Positions 37,760-47,885 of a DNA stretch of 64,000 bases are shown here, one piece after another. The stretch is from Opitutus sp. GAS368 (GTDB lineage: Bacteria; Verrucomicrobiota; Verrucomicrobiia; Opitutales; Opitutaceae): the NCBI GenBank assembly GCA_945903465.1, contig CAMDOF010000005.1:1-64000 (forward strand). Direction: 5' to 3'. A program made the position numbers and the translations under genes. Position 1 is the first letter of the stretch. Each line of letters starts with the position of its first letter. Under the pieces are notes generated by a model. It saw only the letters and a program-made list of their open reading frames with translations, ran no database searches and was not told the origin of the DNA.

Positions 37760-39202
37760 TTAATTTTCGAACCGGAAGGAGAAGAGCTTGGTGCGATGGG
37801 AACGAAATTCGATCGCCACGTCCCGGCCCTGCAAGGCGGACAAGTCAGCGCCACTTGCCCAAGTGACCACCGCACCGGTGGCGTTGATCTCAAGCCGTCG
37901 ACAGTCTTCCACGCCGAACCCAGGCAGCGGTCTTCCATCGACGCCGATCAGTCCCACCTGCATTCCTCCGAGCGCGCCCGTGTCGAGGTTGATCAGAAGC
38001 CGCCGACTGGAAACCTTCACCGGAACGGTCCGAGCCGAACCGACCACGTTGCCGGTGTCCAGCGATACGAACCCGTCCACCCGTTGGACGAAACGGTAGA
38101 TCGCTCCGTCGGTCTGCTGGGCGCGGCCGGGCTTGTCGCCGTGCGTCGTGCGGTAACGGGTGCCGTACTGCCAGACCTCGTCGCCCCGCACGACCAGGCC
38201 CGTCCCCATGAAGATCATGTTGCCGCTCTGTGGCCCCGGCAGTCCAGGGCCGGCGTAGACCTCGCGACCGTAACGGTGCCAGGTGAGCCCGTCCCGACTG
38301 CCGACGAACTGCACCTCCGTCCGGCCGTCGTTAAAGTGCGGCGAGTTGCCGTTGAAGTGCCGGTAAAAGGCCGGAAACCCGACATACCAATGTGGATCGA
38401 GTGGATACGGCTGGATCGAGTTGGTGTACACGTCGGTATCCGACGGATCCTGCTCGTCGCATTTGAGCATCACCGGTAGCTCATCCATCCTCACTCCCGG
38501 CTGCCGTTTGGCGTCACTCCCAAGTTGGCCGGCGAGGCTGTCCGTCTCCAGCAACACGACCTTCCGGCGCAGGGTGTGCTCGTGCGGGCCTTTGGGATCC
38601 TTGCCGCGCGTGTACACCCGGTATTTCCCGCGCCGTTCGTCCCAGAAGGGCACCGTCTGGGTGTCCGGCTGGAACCGAACGAGCGGCCCGGCCTGCCGCT
38701 TCCAGCGCAGACCTTCGGGCGAGGTGAAGCGAAACACCCCGCCGCTCCCCGTGGAGAGATAGACGTATTGCTCGTCTCCCGCGCCTCGGGGATCGCGATA
38801 AACCGCACCTTCCAGCGAATGAAGGCCGACGAGATTGTTCGCCGTGCTGCCCTCGTACGCAACGACTCCCAGCTCCGGCTTGTTCCAGTTCAGTCCGTCA
38901 CCGGATTCCGCATACGCCACGTTCGCCCGGTTCTGGGTGTCGCGGCAGATGTACCACATCCGCAGCCGTCCGCCCTCATCTCGCACGGTCGTGTAGAACG
39001 AGATCATGAGCTGCTCCCACGGCCGGTCGGACACCATCACGCGGTCTTCGCGGAGGGGCGGATTCACCCGCAGCGTTGTTCCCTGCGCCTCACTCACGAA
39101 GGCGGGATCGAGGAACAGGTGGCGGTTTGGGCCCGCGTCAGGCGCGCCCGGCAGCGAACCGGTGAACGCCAGCAAGCCCAGGGCGATGAACGGGGGTTTC
39201 AT
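37760..39202 (-). CDS. secreted beta-propeller protein (island family, member 4)
   Basis: The start is set at MKPPFIALGLLAFTGSLPG (39202), a clean signal peptide nearly identical in form to that of member 3. The 480-residue protein is complete. It has blade motifs FYTTVRDEGGRLRMWYICRD and AYAESGDGLNWNKPELGVV, the core DVYTNSIQPYPLDPHWYVGF, the repeat block YRFVQRVDGFVSLD and the C-terminal sandwich from LLINLDTGALGGMQV to KLFSFRFEN. It lies between the three-domain propeller gene (hairpin in between) and pseudogene member 3, all on the minus strand. The likeness to member 3 indicates tandem duplication. Activity on a glycan is inferred from fold and context. Confidence 0.8.
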   Translation of the reverse strand: MKPPFIALGLLAFTGSLPGAPDAGPNRHLFLDPAFVSEAQGTTLRVNPPLREDRVMVSDRPWEQLMISFYTTVRDEGGRLRMWYICRDTQNRANVAYAESGDGLNWNKPELGVVAYEGSTANNLVGLHSLEGAVYRDPRGAGDEQYVYLSTGSGGVFRFTSPEGLRWKRQAGPLVRFQPDTQTVPFWDERRGKYRVYTRGKDPKGPHEHTLRRKVVLLETDSLAGQLGSDAKRQPGVRMDELPVMLKCDEQDPSDTDVYTNSIQPYPLDPHWYVGFPAFYRHFNGNSPHFNDGRTEVQFVGSRDGLTWHRYGREVYAGPGLPGPQSGNMIFMGTGLVVRGDEVWQYGTRYRTTHGDKPGRAQQTDGAIYRFVQRVDGFVSLDTGNVVGSARTVPVKVSSRRLLINLDTGALGGMQVGLIGVDGRPLPGFGVEDCRRLEINATGAVVTWASGADLSALQGRDVAIEFRSHRTKLFSFRFEN

Positions 39203-39257
39203 CTGCGTAGATTTTGCCGACGTGCCCGCCGATTGAGGCACGAAAAATCCGTGACAG

Positions 39258-39308
39258 GTGGCTGCGAGCGTGAGCGAGTGGACTCCGCCCGCTCACGCTC
39301 GCCGCCAC
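39258..39308. repeat. long intergenic inverted repeat
   Basis: A 13-bp perfect stem (GCGAGCGTGAGCG / CGCTCACGCTCGC) extends by an outer GTGGC/GCCAC pair around a 13-base loop. No T-run follows on either strand. It may attenuate transcription or protect mRNA between two genes of the operon, or it may be a REP-like element. Confidence 0.75.
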
Positions 39309-39346
39309 GAAGAGTTGAGACGTGGCGAAATAACTGTGCCGCAACA

Positions 39347-41551
39347 CTAGTCATGATAAAGAGCATACACCCGGGCCTTCGCGGTGTGAAAGCGCAGGCG
39401 CACGGTGCGGCCGGCCAGCTCGGCGCCGTTTCGCCCGGCCCAGCGCAGGGGCGCCGCCAGCGCACTGCCGGCGGGCAACACGCCCCCGGAACGCCCGTAT
39501 CCGGGCAGCACCCTCCCCCGCTCGTCGAGCAACTCGGCCGCCAACGCGCCGCTGTATTCGTAGTTCAGATACAATCCACCCGCCGGCATCACGAAAGGCC
39601 GGCCGGTGAAGCTCGCCGGCGCGTCCGAACCGATCGAGGCGACGCGGTCCGCCGGCAGGCTGTAAACCGCCTGGTGCTGGCCGGGCCGCGCACCCTGGGC
39701 GGGTGGCACGTTGTAGAGCTGGTTGCTGGTGAGAAACAGCATACGATCGTGCAACCGCATCGGCTCGTGACCGAAATAGATCCGCCAGTCGAGGGTGGCG
39801 GGAGTGTCTCGCCACGGCCGATCCCATTTAACGCCGTCGGTGCTCACCCACCACTCCGTGCCCAGGTGCGGTCCATGCTTTGAGGGCGCGGGATCGTAGG
39901 GCACCTGCTCCAGGACTTTCAGTGGACTGGGCGCATAGGTGAGCACGATGCCCACCCAGCGATCGTGATGCCGGAATGCGATGAACCAGTAGTACTCCAT
40001 GTCCACGGGGTCCTGAGCGTCCGGGAGGATGAGCTGATCCTGGCGCAGCCACGTGGCGGGATCACTCCCGCTGACGTCCTGACCGGGCGTCCATGTGAGC
40101 CCGTCCGGGCTGGTGCGAGGGGCGATGACGCGCCGCACGCCGCGCCCCCCCAGACGGGGCTCCCAGCCAATGTTGTCGGTAATTCGCCGGGGTTGCGGCA
40201 GAAGGTCGTAGCTCAGCCCGACGTAGAGGTAGCGCCGGCGTTCCTCATCCCAGAGCAGATGGCCTGCATCGTGGTCCTTGAAGAGCGGTTCCGACTGCGC
40301 ACGGGAGAACGTGGTGCCATCGGAGGAGAAATGGCCGTACCAGCGGACCGGACGAATGCCGCGCTCAAACGCGAGGAAACGGTCGTCTCGCGGATTGTAG
40401 ACCATGCCCATCAGGTGCTCCGGCGCCATGTCGGACACCAGCGGACGCAGGTTCTCGTAATTCAGTCCGTCCCGGGTTTCCGCGCGATAGAGCCCGCCTT
40501 CCTTGCGGCTGCTCCCCCAAACGTGATAACGGTCGCCCATCCGCCGGCCAAGGACCGTCATCGCCCGCTCGGTGACGGGCAGTCCGCGCGTCTCGGCATA
40601 AGGCATGAGCGTGTTGGCCTGGAAACGCACGGGGCCTTCCTGTGCTGTCAGGTCGGAGGGTTGCAGGAATACCTGCACGATTTTCCGCTCGTCGGCCGCC
40701 GGCTTGGCCGGCAGCAGGCGCAGGGTCAGCGCCGGCGATGCGATCGCGACGCCGGCCAGCGTCGCGCGGGCGCGGAGGTTCACCGTGCGGGCCGAGGGCA
40801 CGTCGCCGGTCACGGTCACGTAGGCGGTGTGACGGTCACGTTTGTCGGACTTCACCTGCACCGGAGCATCCGCCGGCTCGACGTCAAAGCGGACGTCCGC
40901 CCGGTCCAGGCTGAGGAACCGGTCCGTGCTGGTCCGGCCGTGCAGCGTGACGGTCATGGTGTCCCACGCGGGCAGCTCGGAGCGCGCCGGCTCCAACCGC
41001 AGGCGGCCCGGTATCTGATCACCCGGCAGCGGCACCGTGTGCAGCGAATACACCCGCGCATCACGGGTGTGGATACGCAGCGTCACCTCCCGGCCGGCCA
41101 GCGCGGTGTTGTCGCTCCCGTTCCACAAAAGGGTCCGATCGGGTTCGTTGACGTCGATGAGCAGGCAGCGTTCGCGGGAATAGGCGGGAAGAACGTTTCC
41201 CTGCCGGTCCAGCACTTCCACCATCGCATAGGCCTGCTGGGTGAGTGCACTCTCGCCCCGGAGCGTGTCGAGGTTGATCCGCAGCGCCTGGGCCGGCATG
41301 ACGAACGGGCCGATCTCAAAGATGGCGTTGGAAAACGCCCCGACCGACGGACCGCGCCGGTGCGCGGGATGGGGCTCGTCCCGCCCCATCAGCCCGCGCG
41401 GCTCGGGATACGATCGGACGTCGCCCCAGATCTTCTTCACCGCGCCCGCGTCCTCGAGGCGGAGCACGAACTCCCCGGATTCAGCGGCGCCGGCGATCCT
41501 GGCCGAGAGCAGCAGGACGGTCAGGATGAAAATCGAGTGAGGAGCATACAT
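39347..41551 (-). CDS. secreted three-domain protein: beta-sandwich, propeller, beta-sandwich (island family, member 5)
   Basis: This 734-residue protein begins with a signal peptide (IFILTVLLLSARIAGA). Residues about 25-175 form a sandwich domain (LRINLDTLRGESALTQ to ARVYSLHTV) that matches the C-terminal domain of the smaller propeller proteins. Residues about 180-290 look like a further Ig-like segment. The propeller follows (YHVWGSSRKEGGLYRAETRD, LLWDEERRRYLYVGLSYD, RTSPDGLTWTPG). A second sandwich closes the protein (LYLNYEYSGALAAELL to ARVYALYHD). It starts 9 bases after the TBDR stop, so it is translationally close-coupled to import. The repeated sandwich may bind carbohydrate. Confidence 0.8.
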   Translation of the reverse strand: MYAPHSIFILTVLLLSARIAGAAESGEFVLRLEDAGAVKKIWGDVRSYPEPRGLMGRDEPHPAHRRGPSVGAFSNAIFEIGPFVMPAQALRINLDTLRGESALTQQAYAMVEVLDRQGNVLPAYSRERCLLIDVNEPDRTLLWNGSDNTALAGREVTLRIHTRDARVYSLHTVPLPGDQIPGRLRLEPARSELPAWDTMTVTLHGRTSTDRFLSLDRADVRFDVEPADAPVQVKSDKRDRHTAYVTVTGDVPSARTVNLRARATLAGVAIASPALTLRLLPAKPAADERKIVQVFLQPSDLTAQEGPVRFQANTLMPYAETRGLPVTERAMTVLGRRMGDRYHVWGSSRKEGGLYRAETRDGLNYENLRPLVSDMAPEHLMGMVYNPRDDRFLAFERGIRPVRWYGHFSSDGTTFSRAQSEPLFKDHDAGHLLWDEERRRYLYVGLSYDLLPQPRRITDNIGWEPRLGGRGVRRVIAPRTSPDGLTWTPGQDVSGSDPATWLRQDQLILPDAQDPVDMEYYWFIAFRHHDRWVGIVLTYAPSPLKVLEQVPYDPAPSKHGPHLGTEWWVSTDGVKWDRPWRDTPATLDWRIYFGHEPMRLHDRMLFLTSNQLYNVPPAQGARPGQHQAVYSLPADRVASIGSDAPASFTGRPFVMPAGGLYLNYEYSGALAAELLDERGRVLPGYGRSGGVLPAGSALAAPLRWAGRNGAELAGRTVRLRFHTAKARVYALYHD

Positions 41552-41560
41552 GACGTCGGT

Positions 41561-44500
41561 TTAAAACGTGCCCTTGATGCCGGCCGACATCTTCACGCCG
41601 CGTTCGGCGTAGAGCCGCTGGTAGCTGTAGGAGGGCGTGAGCGGACTGAGCCGATCCTCGCCAGCGCGCGCGTTGGTGAGGTTGCGGGCGTTGAAGAAGA
41701 CTGAAAACCGACGGTTGATCCGGAACTCGGCGTTCATGTCCAACGTGAGCCACGACTTCACCCGGATCACGCCCCCGGGTCCGATGGAGGTGAGTGGAGT
41801 TTCGAGCTCTCCCTGGTAGTTCCACCGGAACCCGAAACCGACGCGGCCGCGCGAGTACGAGATTCCCCAATTGGCCGACTTGGTGGGAAGATTCACGAAA
41901 CCAGGGCCTTCCACGTCGAGCTTCGTCAGGTTGCCGAACGCGGAGAGGCCCCTCGCCCAGGCGGGCAGGAAGGTCAGCCGCTGCTGCCAGTTCAGCTCGA
42001 TGCCGTTGATCCGCGTGGTCTCGCCGACGTTGAAGGTGCTCACAAAATCCCACCCCTCGTAGGTCGGGGCGAGCCCAAGCTCGGCCAGCAGGCCCGGGGT
42101 CAGCTGAACCGTCTTGTTGGCGAACGCGTCGGCCACGTTCTTGTGGAAGAACGCCGCCGAGACGACGCCGCCTGAACTGAAGTAATACTCCGCGGACGCC
42201 TCGTAACTGTCCGCGGTCCACGGCTTCAGGCTCGTATTGCGGCCCCGAACGATGCCCCGCGAGCTGTCCTGGTCGTCCTCGTCGACGTCGATATTGGGGA
42301 TGATGTTGATGAAGTTGGGCCGGCCGATCGTCCTGGCGTAGCTGAGTCGGAGCAGGAGGTCCGTCCGGAGGTTGTAGGTGGCATTGATGCTCGGATAGGT
42401 GCCGTCGTATGTCTGCGCCGCCGCGGAGCCGCGCGGCTTGTACTGCAGCTTCGCCTGCTCGAGCGCGTTGGTCGTGATCAGGACCGGCGTGCCGTTGGGG
42501 TTGCGCAGGATATTCCCCGCGGCGTTGCGCTGGTAGATGGCGTCACGATTGATCAGCAGCCCCCGTCCGTCGTTTGCCGTCTTCTCGAAACGGACCCCGC
42601 CCAGAAGCGAGAGGCGGTTCTTGAAGAGCTTCAGCTCGCCCTGCAGGTAGGCCGCCGTGATCGTCTGGCGGATCCTTTCGGAGTTGGTCGCCCGGCTGAT
42701 GAAGGCCGCGGGTTCGCCGAGCACGAACTGATTCGGATTGGTCTTGTAGAGGGTGTAGAGTGCCCGCGCATCCACCCACTGGATGTCCGTCGGCGTATTG
42801 AAGCCCTGTTCGAGCCCCAGGTTGAGCCGATCGACAAAGGGCGCGGCGGTGTTGTCGGCATTCTGGGCCACGCCGTCCGCGCCGACGAATGTCCACGACG
42901 GCTGCCACCGCTCCTTCTCGATTGTGCGCCGGTTGAGCGCACTGCCGATCTGCACGGCGCCGGAGTTGGTGCCGAGCCGGAACTCGCGCCGGAGGTTCAG
43001 CTGGCCTTGGGCAATCTCGTCAAACCCCTCTCGTTCGTCGGACGTGGCGGTCAGGATTTGATAGTTGGCCAGGTTCTTCCAGTCCACGGGCGCACCCTGG
43101 ACGTTCCGCACGTCGACGATCCGGGGCATGTCCGTCCCGTTGAGACCCTCGAAACGCACGGTCGGTGTCAACAGGCGCGTCGTCACGTTGAAGAAAAAGC
43201 CTTCTTCCATGGGGTGGTAGAAATTGTCGGACTTGCCCAGTGACGCCGCCCCGTCGATCTGCCAGTCCCCGGATCGGTACTTGGCGGAAAACGAACCGTG
43301 GTCCGTGGCGCCCTTCTTGGGCGTCCACGCCTGGGCGTGCGCGACCGATCCGGCGCCCGCGCGTCCCTGCGTGAAGTCCGGCCCGGACGACACCGGCAGG
43401 TTGCCGGTGTTGAAGGTGAGCCGGTTGCCCGCCGTCGCGATCAAGTCGTAGGATCCGCGCCGGTAACCGGCCTTCAGCGTCAGGGCGGAATACGGGCGCC
43501 AGTCGATGCCCGCCGAATACGATTCGCGCACCGTCTCGCGGGAATCGCCCGTGGTGCGAATCGATCGGAAGTACGGCGCGGCCTCCGATCCACCCTGGGC
43601 CGGCGCGAACTCCCACGTCGCGATCGGGCCCTGCACCCGCCCAAACTGGTTGGAGCGCATGGCACCCAGGTTGAAGCCGAAATTCTTTGTCACCGGGTTG
43701 ACGTAGGAGAGGTCAAAGCCCGGACGCAGCTTGCGGGTGCTCAAGCCGGCCGGACCCGGGGTCTTGTCCAGGGAATGATCGGCATCCGTAAACTGCACGG
43801 TGCCGCGGACCGTGAGCTGGGGCTTGCTGCGCTCAAAGGAGCTCTTGCTGATCAGGTTGATCGATCCTCCCAGAAAGTCCGCCGACATGCTGGGAATGGG
43901 GGACTTGATGACTTCCACGCGGGACACATCGCTCATGGAGATTTGTTCCGTGTTGGCGCCACGGGCCCCGCCCGTCGCAGAGAACGAAGCGCTGGGCATC
44001 TGCGCTCCGTCCACCGCGATCGTGGTGGATTCCGGATCGAAGCCGCGCACCGAGATGGTGACCGCATCTCCCCCGGTGGGATAGATTACAGAGACGCCGG
44101 GCAGGCGCTTGATGAACTCGGACACGTTGCCCTCGCTCACGTCGCCAAAGGCATCGGCGGCGATCACGTTTTTGATGTTGGGGGCGTAGCGCTGCTCGGC
44201 GTTGGCCAGGATGTCGGCATCCATTTCCCTCGTCGCCGCCACGGTGAACTGGGCCAGCGTCACGGTCGCATCTTCCATGCCGTAGCGGCTCCGGCTGGTC
44301 AGCTCGAAGTTCTGCTGCACGGTCCGGCCGGCCGCGATCTCGACCACGCGTTCCTGTTCGTCGAGTCCGGGATGGACCACGCGCAGGGTGACGCTGCCCG
44401 CGGCCAGGCCGGACAGCCGGTAGGCGCCCGTCTGATCCGTCAGGGCCACGTGTTCCGTCCCCTTGACGCTCACCCGGGCGTTCAGCACATAATCACCTGT

Positions 44501-44665
44501 CACCGGGTTGAGGATACGCCCTTCGACCACCCCCGTGGCGGCGGCACCGGACGGTTGCGCGGGGGCGTTCAGATAAAACAGGACGACGGCGAGGACGGCC
44601 GGGATCAGACGGCACAACCCGCGTTTGGATCGGAAGCAGCGCAGGGCACGAGCAGGAGCCTTCAT
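41561..44665 (-). CDS. TonB-dependent receptor with carboxypeptidase-regulatory-like domain
   Basis: This 1034-residue outer-membrane receptor has a basic N-terminus and a signal peptide (LIPAVLAVVLFYLNAPAQ). A regulatory beta-sandwich lies at about 45-120 (VVEGRILNPVTGDYVLNARV), followed by the linker VTLAQFTVAATREMDADI. The plug domain has FIKRLPGVSVIYPTGGDAVT and VEVIKSPIPSMSADFLGGSI, and the barrel ends MSAGIKGTF. It heads a minus-strand operon with propeller members 5, 4 and the dead member 3, and is divergent from another TBDR. Operator site 2 lies about 210 bases upstream of its start. The ligand is presumably the substrate of the propeller proteins. Confidence 0.93.
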   Translation of the reverse strand: MKAPARALRCFRSKRGLCRLIPAVLAVVLFYLNAPAQPSGAAATGVVEGRILNPVTGDYVLNARVSVKGTEHVALTDQTGAYRLSGLAAGSVTLRVVHPGLDEQERVVEIAAGRTVQQNFELTSRSRYGMEDATVTLAQFTVAATREMDADILANAEQRYAPNIKNVIAADAFGDVSEGNVSEFIKRLPGVSVIYPTGGDAVTISVRGFDPESTTIAVDGAQMPSASFSATGGARGANTEQISMSDVSRVEVIKSPIPSMSADFLGGSINLISKSSFERSKPQLTVRGTVQFTDADHSLDKTPGPAGLSTRKLRPGFDLSYVNPVTKNFGFNLGAMRSNQFGRVQGPIATWEFAPAQGGSEAAPYFRSIRTTGDSRETVRESYSAGIDWRPYSALTLKAGYRRGSYDLIATAGNRLTFNTGNLPVSSGPDFTQGRAGAGSVAHAQAWTPKKGATDHGSFSAKYRSGDWQIDGAASLGKSDNFYHPMEEGFFFNVTTRLLTPTVRFEGLNGTDMPRIVDVRNVQGAPVDWKNLANYQILTATSDEREGFDEIAQGQLNLRREFRLGTNSGAVQIGSALNRRTIEKERWQPSWTFVGADGVAQNADNTAAPFVDRLNLGLEQGFNTPTDIQWVDARALYTLYKTNPNQFVLGEPAAFISRATNSERIRQTITAAYLQGELKLFKNRLSLLGGVRFEKTANDGRGLLINRDAIYQRNAAGNILRNPNGTPVLITTNALEQAKLQYKPRGSAAAQTYDGTYPSINATYNLRTDLLLRLSYARTIGRPNFINIIPNIDVDEDDQDSSRGIVRGRNTSLKPWTADSYEASAEYYFSSGGVVSAAFFHKNVADAFANKTVQLTPGLLAELGLAPTYEGWDFVSTFNVGETTRINGIELNWQQRLTFLPAWARGLSAFGNLTKLDVEGPGFVNLPTKSANWGISYSRGRVGFGFRWNYQGELETPLTSIGPGGVIRVKSWLTLDMNAEFRINRRFSVFFNARNLTNARAGEDRLSPLTPSYSYQRLYAERGVKMSAGIKGTF

Positions 44666-44866
44666 GGGATTATCGTTTGAGCAGGGACCAGAGCGGGAAG
44701 AGGGAGCGGCACGGGGATGCTCCGAACCACGCGGAAAAGTCGCCGGGGAAACGCACGCGGGGTGAAATGAAAATCGATGGGAAGGGTGGCATGAGGGGAA
44801 CCGTGCCCGGACGGTGAAAACACCCTACAGCACCGCCGGCTTTCGCTTCGCGCAAAGTTCATTTTG

Positions 44867-44885
44867 TGGTCTGCGGATCAGACCA
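44867..44885. promoter_or_regulatory. predicted operator site 2, TGGTC-N9-GACC
   Basis: TGGTCTGCGGATCAGACCA is a near-perfect palindrome midway between two divergent TBDR genes, about 210 bases from each start codon. It has the spacing and half-sites of the other four sites. Confidence 0.75.
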
Positions 44886-45083
44886 CCCCAAGGCTGGCCT
44901 CGTGGTGGGCCTTCGGGCGCCTGGAGGTCGCGATCGATTCCGTGGATCATGGATCAAGACAACCGCCGGCACGCTTTGAGCAGTTTCACCGAAACTCTGA
45001 TACAATCGGCGTGGCAAAGTCGCTGCGCCTGGAAGCATACTGCGCTCCGTGGCTCGCAACCCGGCCATCTCACCGCCCTGCCC

Positions 45084-47873
45084 ATGAAACCTCCATCCCT
45101 CCTCCGTTCCCCGATGCTTCCGGGCCTCACCTTCATTGGGACTCTTTCTTTACTCACGGTCTCGCCTCTCGTCGCCCAGACGGTCGCACCCGCCGCCTCC
45201 GGCGATCGCGTCAAGGAAACCGTGGAACTGAGCCCGTTCATCGTGCTCGGAGACACCAATGACGGCTACGAAGCCAAGAACACCGCGGGCGTCACCGGCA
45301 CCAACCGCTCGATCCGTTCACTGCCGATCAGCATGGATGTCGCCACGTCGACCTTCCTCAGCGAGATCAATGCCCGCAACCTGATCGATGCCATCGAGCT
45401 GATGCCTAACGTCGCGATGACGAACACCGAGGCGACCCAGGGCGGGTCGAGTGATCAGAACAGCTTCCGCCTGCGCGGCATGACCAGCAAGGAGGAGCGC
45501 CGCCGTAATGGCGTGATGTCACTGGCCATCCCCGATCCGTTTTCCACCGATCGCGTCGAGTTCCTGCGCGGCGCCCAAGCCCTGCTTTACGGCCAGGGCA
45601 TCGCGTCCGGCGCGATCAACGTGGTGACGAAGCGCGCGCTGTTCGGCTCCAACCGCCGCGAGGTCACACTGACGGGAGATTCGGACGAATCCTACCGGGC
45701 AACGCTCGACCTCAATCTCTCCCGCTCGAATCTGGCCCTCCGGGTGGCCGCCGTGCAGGCCGACAAGCATTTCTGGCAAGACAACCTCTCGGACAAGACC
45801 CGCGGCATCTATGCCGACCTCGCGTACCGCCTCAGCCGCAACCTCGTGGCGCGCGTGAACCACGAGCAAACCACGGGCAAGTCCGCCCTCCGGGGCGGCG
45901 CCATGACCATCCGGGACAACAGCCTCGCCGACCGGCGCAACAACGCGGTTTTGGATCGGCTGCTCTACGAAAACGGCGACGTCTCCGGCATCAGCATCGG
46001 GGGTTCAACGCCCAGCTACGAAAACTACCGGTCGCCCGCGAGCATCACAGTCGGACGCGAATCGGAGTCCAAGGTGACCAACCTCGCGCTCGAGGGCACC
46101 TTCGGATCAAATCTGTCCGCGCGGGTCGCGTATTCCCACGAGAGAATGTTCTACTTCAACAAGAGCAATGGCGCCACGGACCTGCTCGCGCCGGGCGACA
46201 ACCGCGCGGTCGACCGGCAGTGGAGCTTCCGGGTGGACCCGACGCGCAGCGACATCCGCTGGTACATCGAAACGCTGCAGGGGACCGTCCGGCATCAGGG
46301 GACCGTCGGCAACTTTCTGAAGAGCGAACTCGTGGCGGGCACCGAATACCGCTTCAAACGGCAGACGATCGATCGGCAGCGGCTGTATGCGATCGACGCC
46401 AGCGGCCGGTTCCTCCCGGGCGCCGACGCCCTCGGGATGCGGCAGATGCAGCCTTTCGTGATCCCGGTTTCCACCGGTTACGCGCCGCCCCAGTACTCGT
46501 ATCCCGGGTACGCCTGGGCCACGACCCACGCGTACGGCGTGGTCGCGCCGACGCCGGTGAATCCTCGCGGCCTCGGCGGCGTCGGCAGCCCGATCAACCG
46601 GCCGGAAGAACAGTTGGGCGCCTATGCCAGTTGGCTGGGCAACTGGTTCGGTGGCCGGATCGAAACCATGGCCGGCGCCCGCGTCGACCACATCAAGCTC
46701 CGGGACCAGGTGTTCGGTTGGACCGACTTCGATTCCAGCGTCAAATCGGGCCTGGTCGGCGCGGTCTACAACCTGCGCGAAAACCTCGGCATTTATGCCA
46801 ACGTCGGTCGCGCCTTCTCCGCCATCCCCTCCTCCCGACTCCAGGTTTTCGACTATTCGCTCTGGCCGATTGCCAAGGGCAAGTCCATGGAGGCCGGGTT
46901 GAAGTTCGACCTGTGGAAGAACCGCATTTCCGGTTCGGTGACGTATTTCGACAACCAGAACCAAGGCGAGGTCGTGACCGTGTCGGGAGCGCAACTCGAC
47001 CTCTTCAACCCCACGGGCATCAACGGCCGCAGCAACAGCAGTGCCACCGCCGCCACGATGAACGTCGGCTCCAAGGGGGTGGAGGTCGCCGTGACCCTGC
47101 GCCCGACCACGAATTGGCGAATCATGCTCAGTGCCGGAATCAACGACGCCCGCACGATCGACGCCGCGCGGGCAGCCATGCTGTACAATGACCAGTTCAA
47201 TACCGACGGAACAACGGTGTTGGTCAAAAGCGCGAACGGTTCCACGACGCCGTTGCTGGTTCCCTCCGTCCGCACCGATGCCAACAGCCCGAGAATTCCG
47301 CTCACCCTCGCGATGATGCGGGATCGATCCAGCCCCTATTTCGCCCAAATCGATCCCGCCGGCGGTCGCATCACCAACGCGAACAATCTATTTCTGAATA
47401 CGGCGGGCGTCCCCACCGGTGATGAGGGGCTTCCGATTTCGGCGCACCAGCTCGGATTCCAAGCCCCCAACGGCGGCATCGCCGAGGTCGTCGCGCCCGG
47501 CGACTACCTGACGCCGATCGCCGGCAAATCGCTCCTCCTGAACACGACCTACACATTCGGGTCGGGACGGCTTGAAGGGTTTTCTGTTGGCGGACTCATC
47601 TCCTGGCAGGGGGACAGGCGCGCCGGCTACACGACGATCGGTGGTGTCCGCCAGTTGTATGATGCGCCCGACTTGATCCGGACTGATCTGCGGCTCGGCT
47701 ACCAGTGGAAACTGGGAAGCGGACGCCATCTGTCAGTGCGGCTGACGGTCAGCAACCTTCTCGACCAAATGAAGATCCGGCCAGCGCTCAATGTCGCGAA
47801 TGGCACGGTGACGAGCGTGACGACCGACCTGGCGCCCCGCACCTGGGTCCTGTCCAGCACCCTGCGCTTCTGA
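45084..47873 (+). CDS. TonB-dependent receptor (no regulatory domain)
   Basis: The start is set at MKPPSLLRSPMLPGLTFIG (45084). The 90 upstream residues in the track ORF read through the promoter region and operator site 2. The 929-residue protein has a signal peptide ending SPLVAQ, the linker VELSPFIVLGDTNDGYEAKN and a plug with NSFRLRGMTSKEER, FLRGAQALLYGQGIASGAIN and VVTKRA. The barrel ends TWVLSSTLRF. It lacks the N-terminal beta-sandwich of its divergent neighbour, like the TBDRs at 3406 and 59227. It is a single-gene unit followed by a strong inverted repeat facing the AraC gene. Ligand unknown, probably the same or a related compound. Confidence 0.92.
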   Translation: MKPPSLLRSPMLPGLTFIGTLSLLTVSPLVAQTVAPAASGDRVKETVELSPFIVLGDTNDGYEAKNTAGVTGTNRSIRSLPISMDVATSTFLSEINARNLIDAIELMPNVAMTNTEATQGGSSDQNSFRLRGMTSKEERRRNGVMSLAIPDPFSTDRVEFLRGAQALLYGQGIASGAINVVTKRALFGSNRREVTLTGDSDESYRATLDLNLSRSNLALRVAAVQADKHFWQDNLSDKTRGIYADLAYRLSRNLVARVNHEQTTGKSALRGGAMTIRDNSLADRRNNAVLDRLLYENGDVSGISIGGSTPSYENYRSPASITVGRESESKVTNLALEGTFGSNLSARVAYSHERMFYFNKSNGATDLLAPGDNRAVDRQWSFRVDPTRSDIRWYIETLQGTVRHQGTVGNFLKSELVAGTEYRFKRQTIDRQRLYAIDASGRFLPGADALGMRQMQPFVIPVSTGYAPPQYSYPGYAWATTHAYGVVAPTPVNPRGLGGVGSPINRPEEQLGAYASWLGNWFGGRIETMAGARVDHIKLRDQVFGWTDFDSSVKSGLVGAVYNLRENLGIYANVGRAFSAIPSSRLQVFDYSLWPIAKGKSMEAGLKFDLWKNRISGSVTYFDNQNQGEVVTVSGAQLDLFNPTGINGRSNSSATAATMNVGSKGVEVAVTLRPTTNWRIMLSAGINDARTIDAARAAMLYNDQFNTDGTTVLVKSANGSTTPLLVPSVRTDANSPRIPLTLAMMRDRSSPYFAQIDPAGGRITNANNLFLNTAGVPTGDEGLPISAHQLGFQAPNGGIAEVVAPGDYLTPIAGKSLLLNTTYTFGSGRLEGFSVGGLISWQGDRRAGYTTIGGVRQLYDAPDLIRTDLRLGYQWKLGSGRHLSVRLTVSNLLDQMKIRPALNVANGTVTSVTTDLAPRTWVLSSTLRF

Positions 47874-47885
47874 GGCGCGACGATG

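Noticed and set aside
44814-45083. Upstream start of the TBDR ORF at 44814
   Set aside because: This part is not protein-like and contains operator site 2. The signal peptide begins at 45084.
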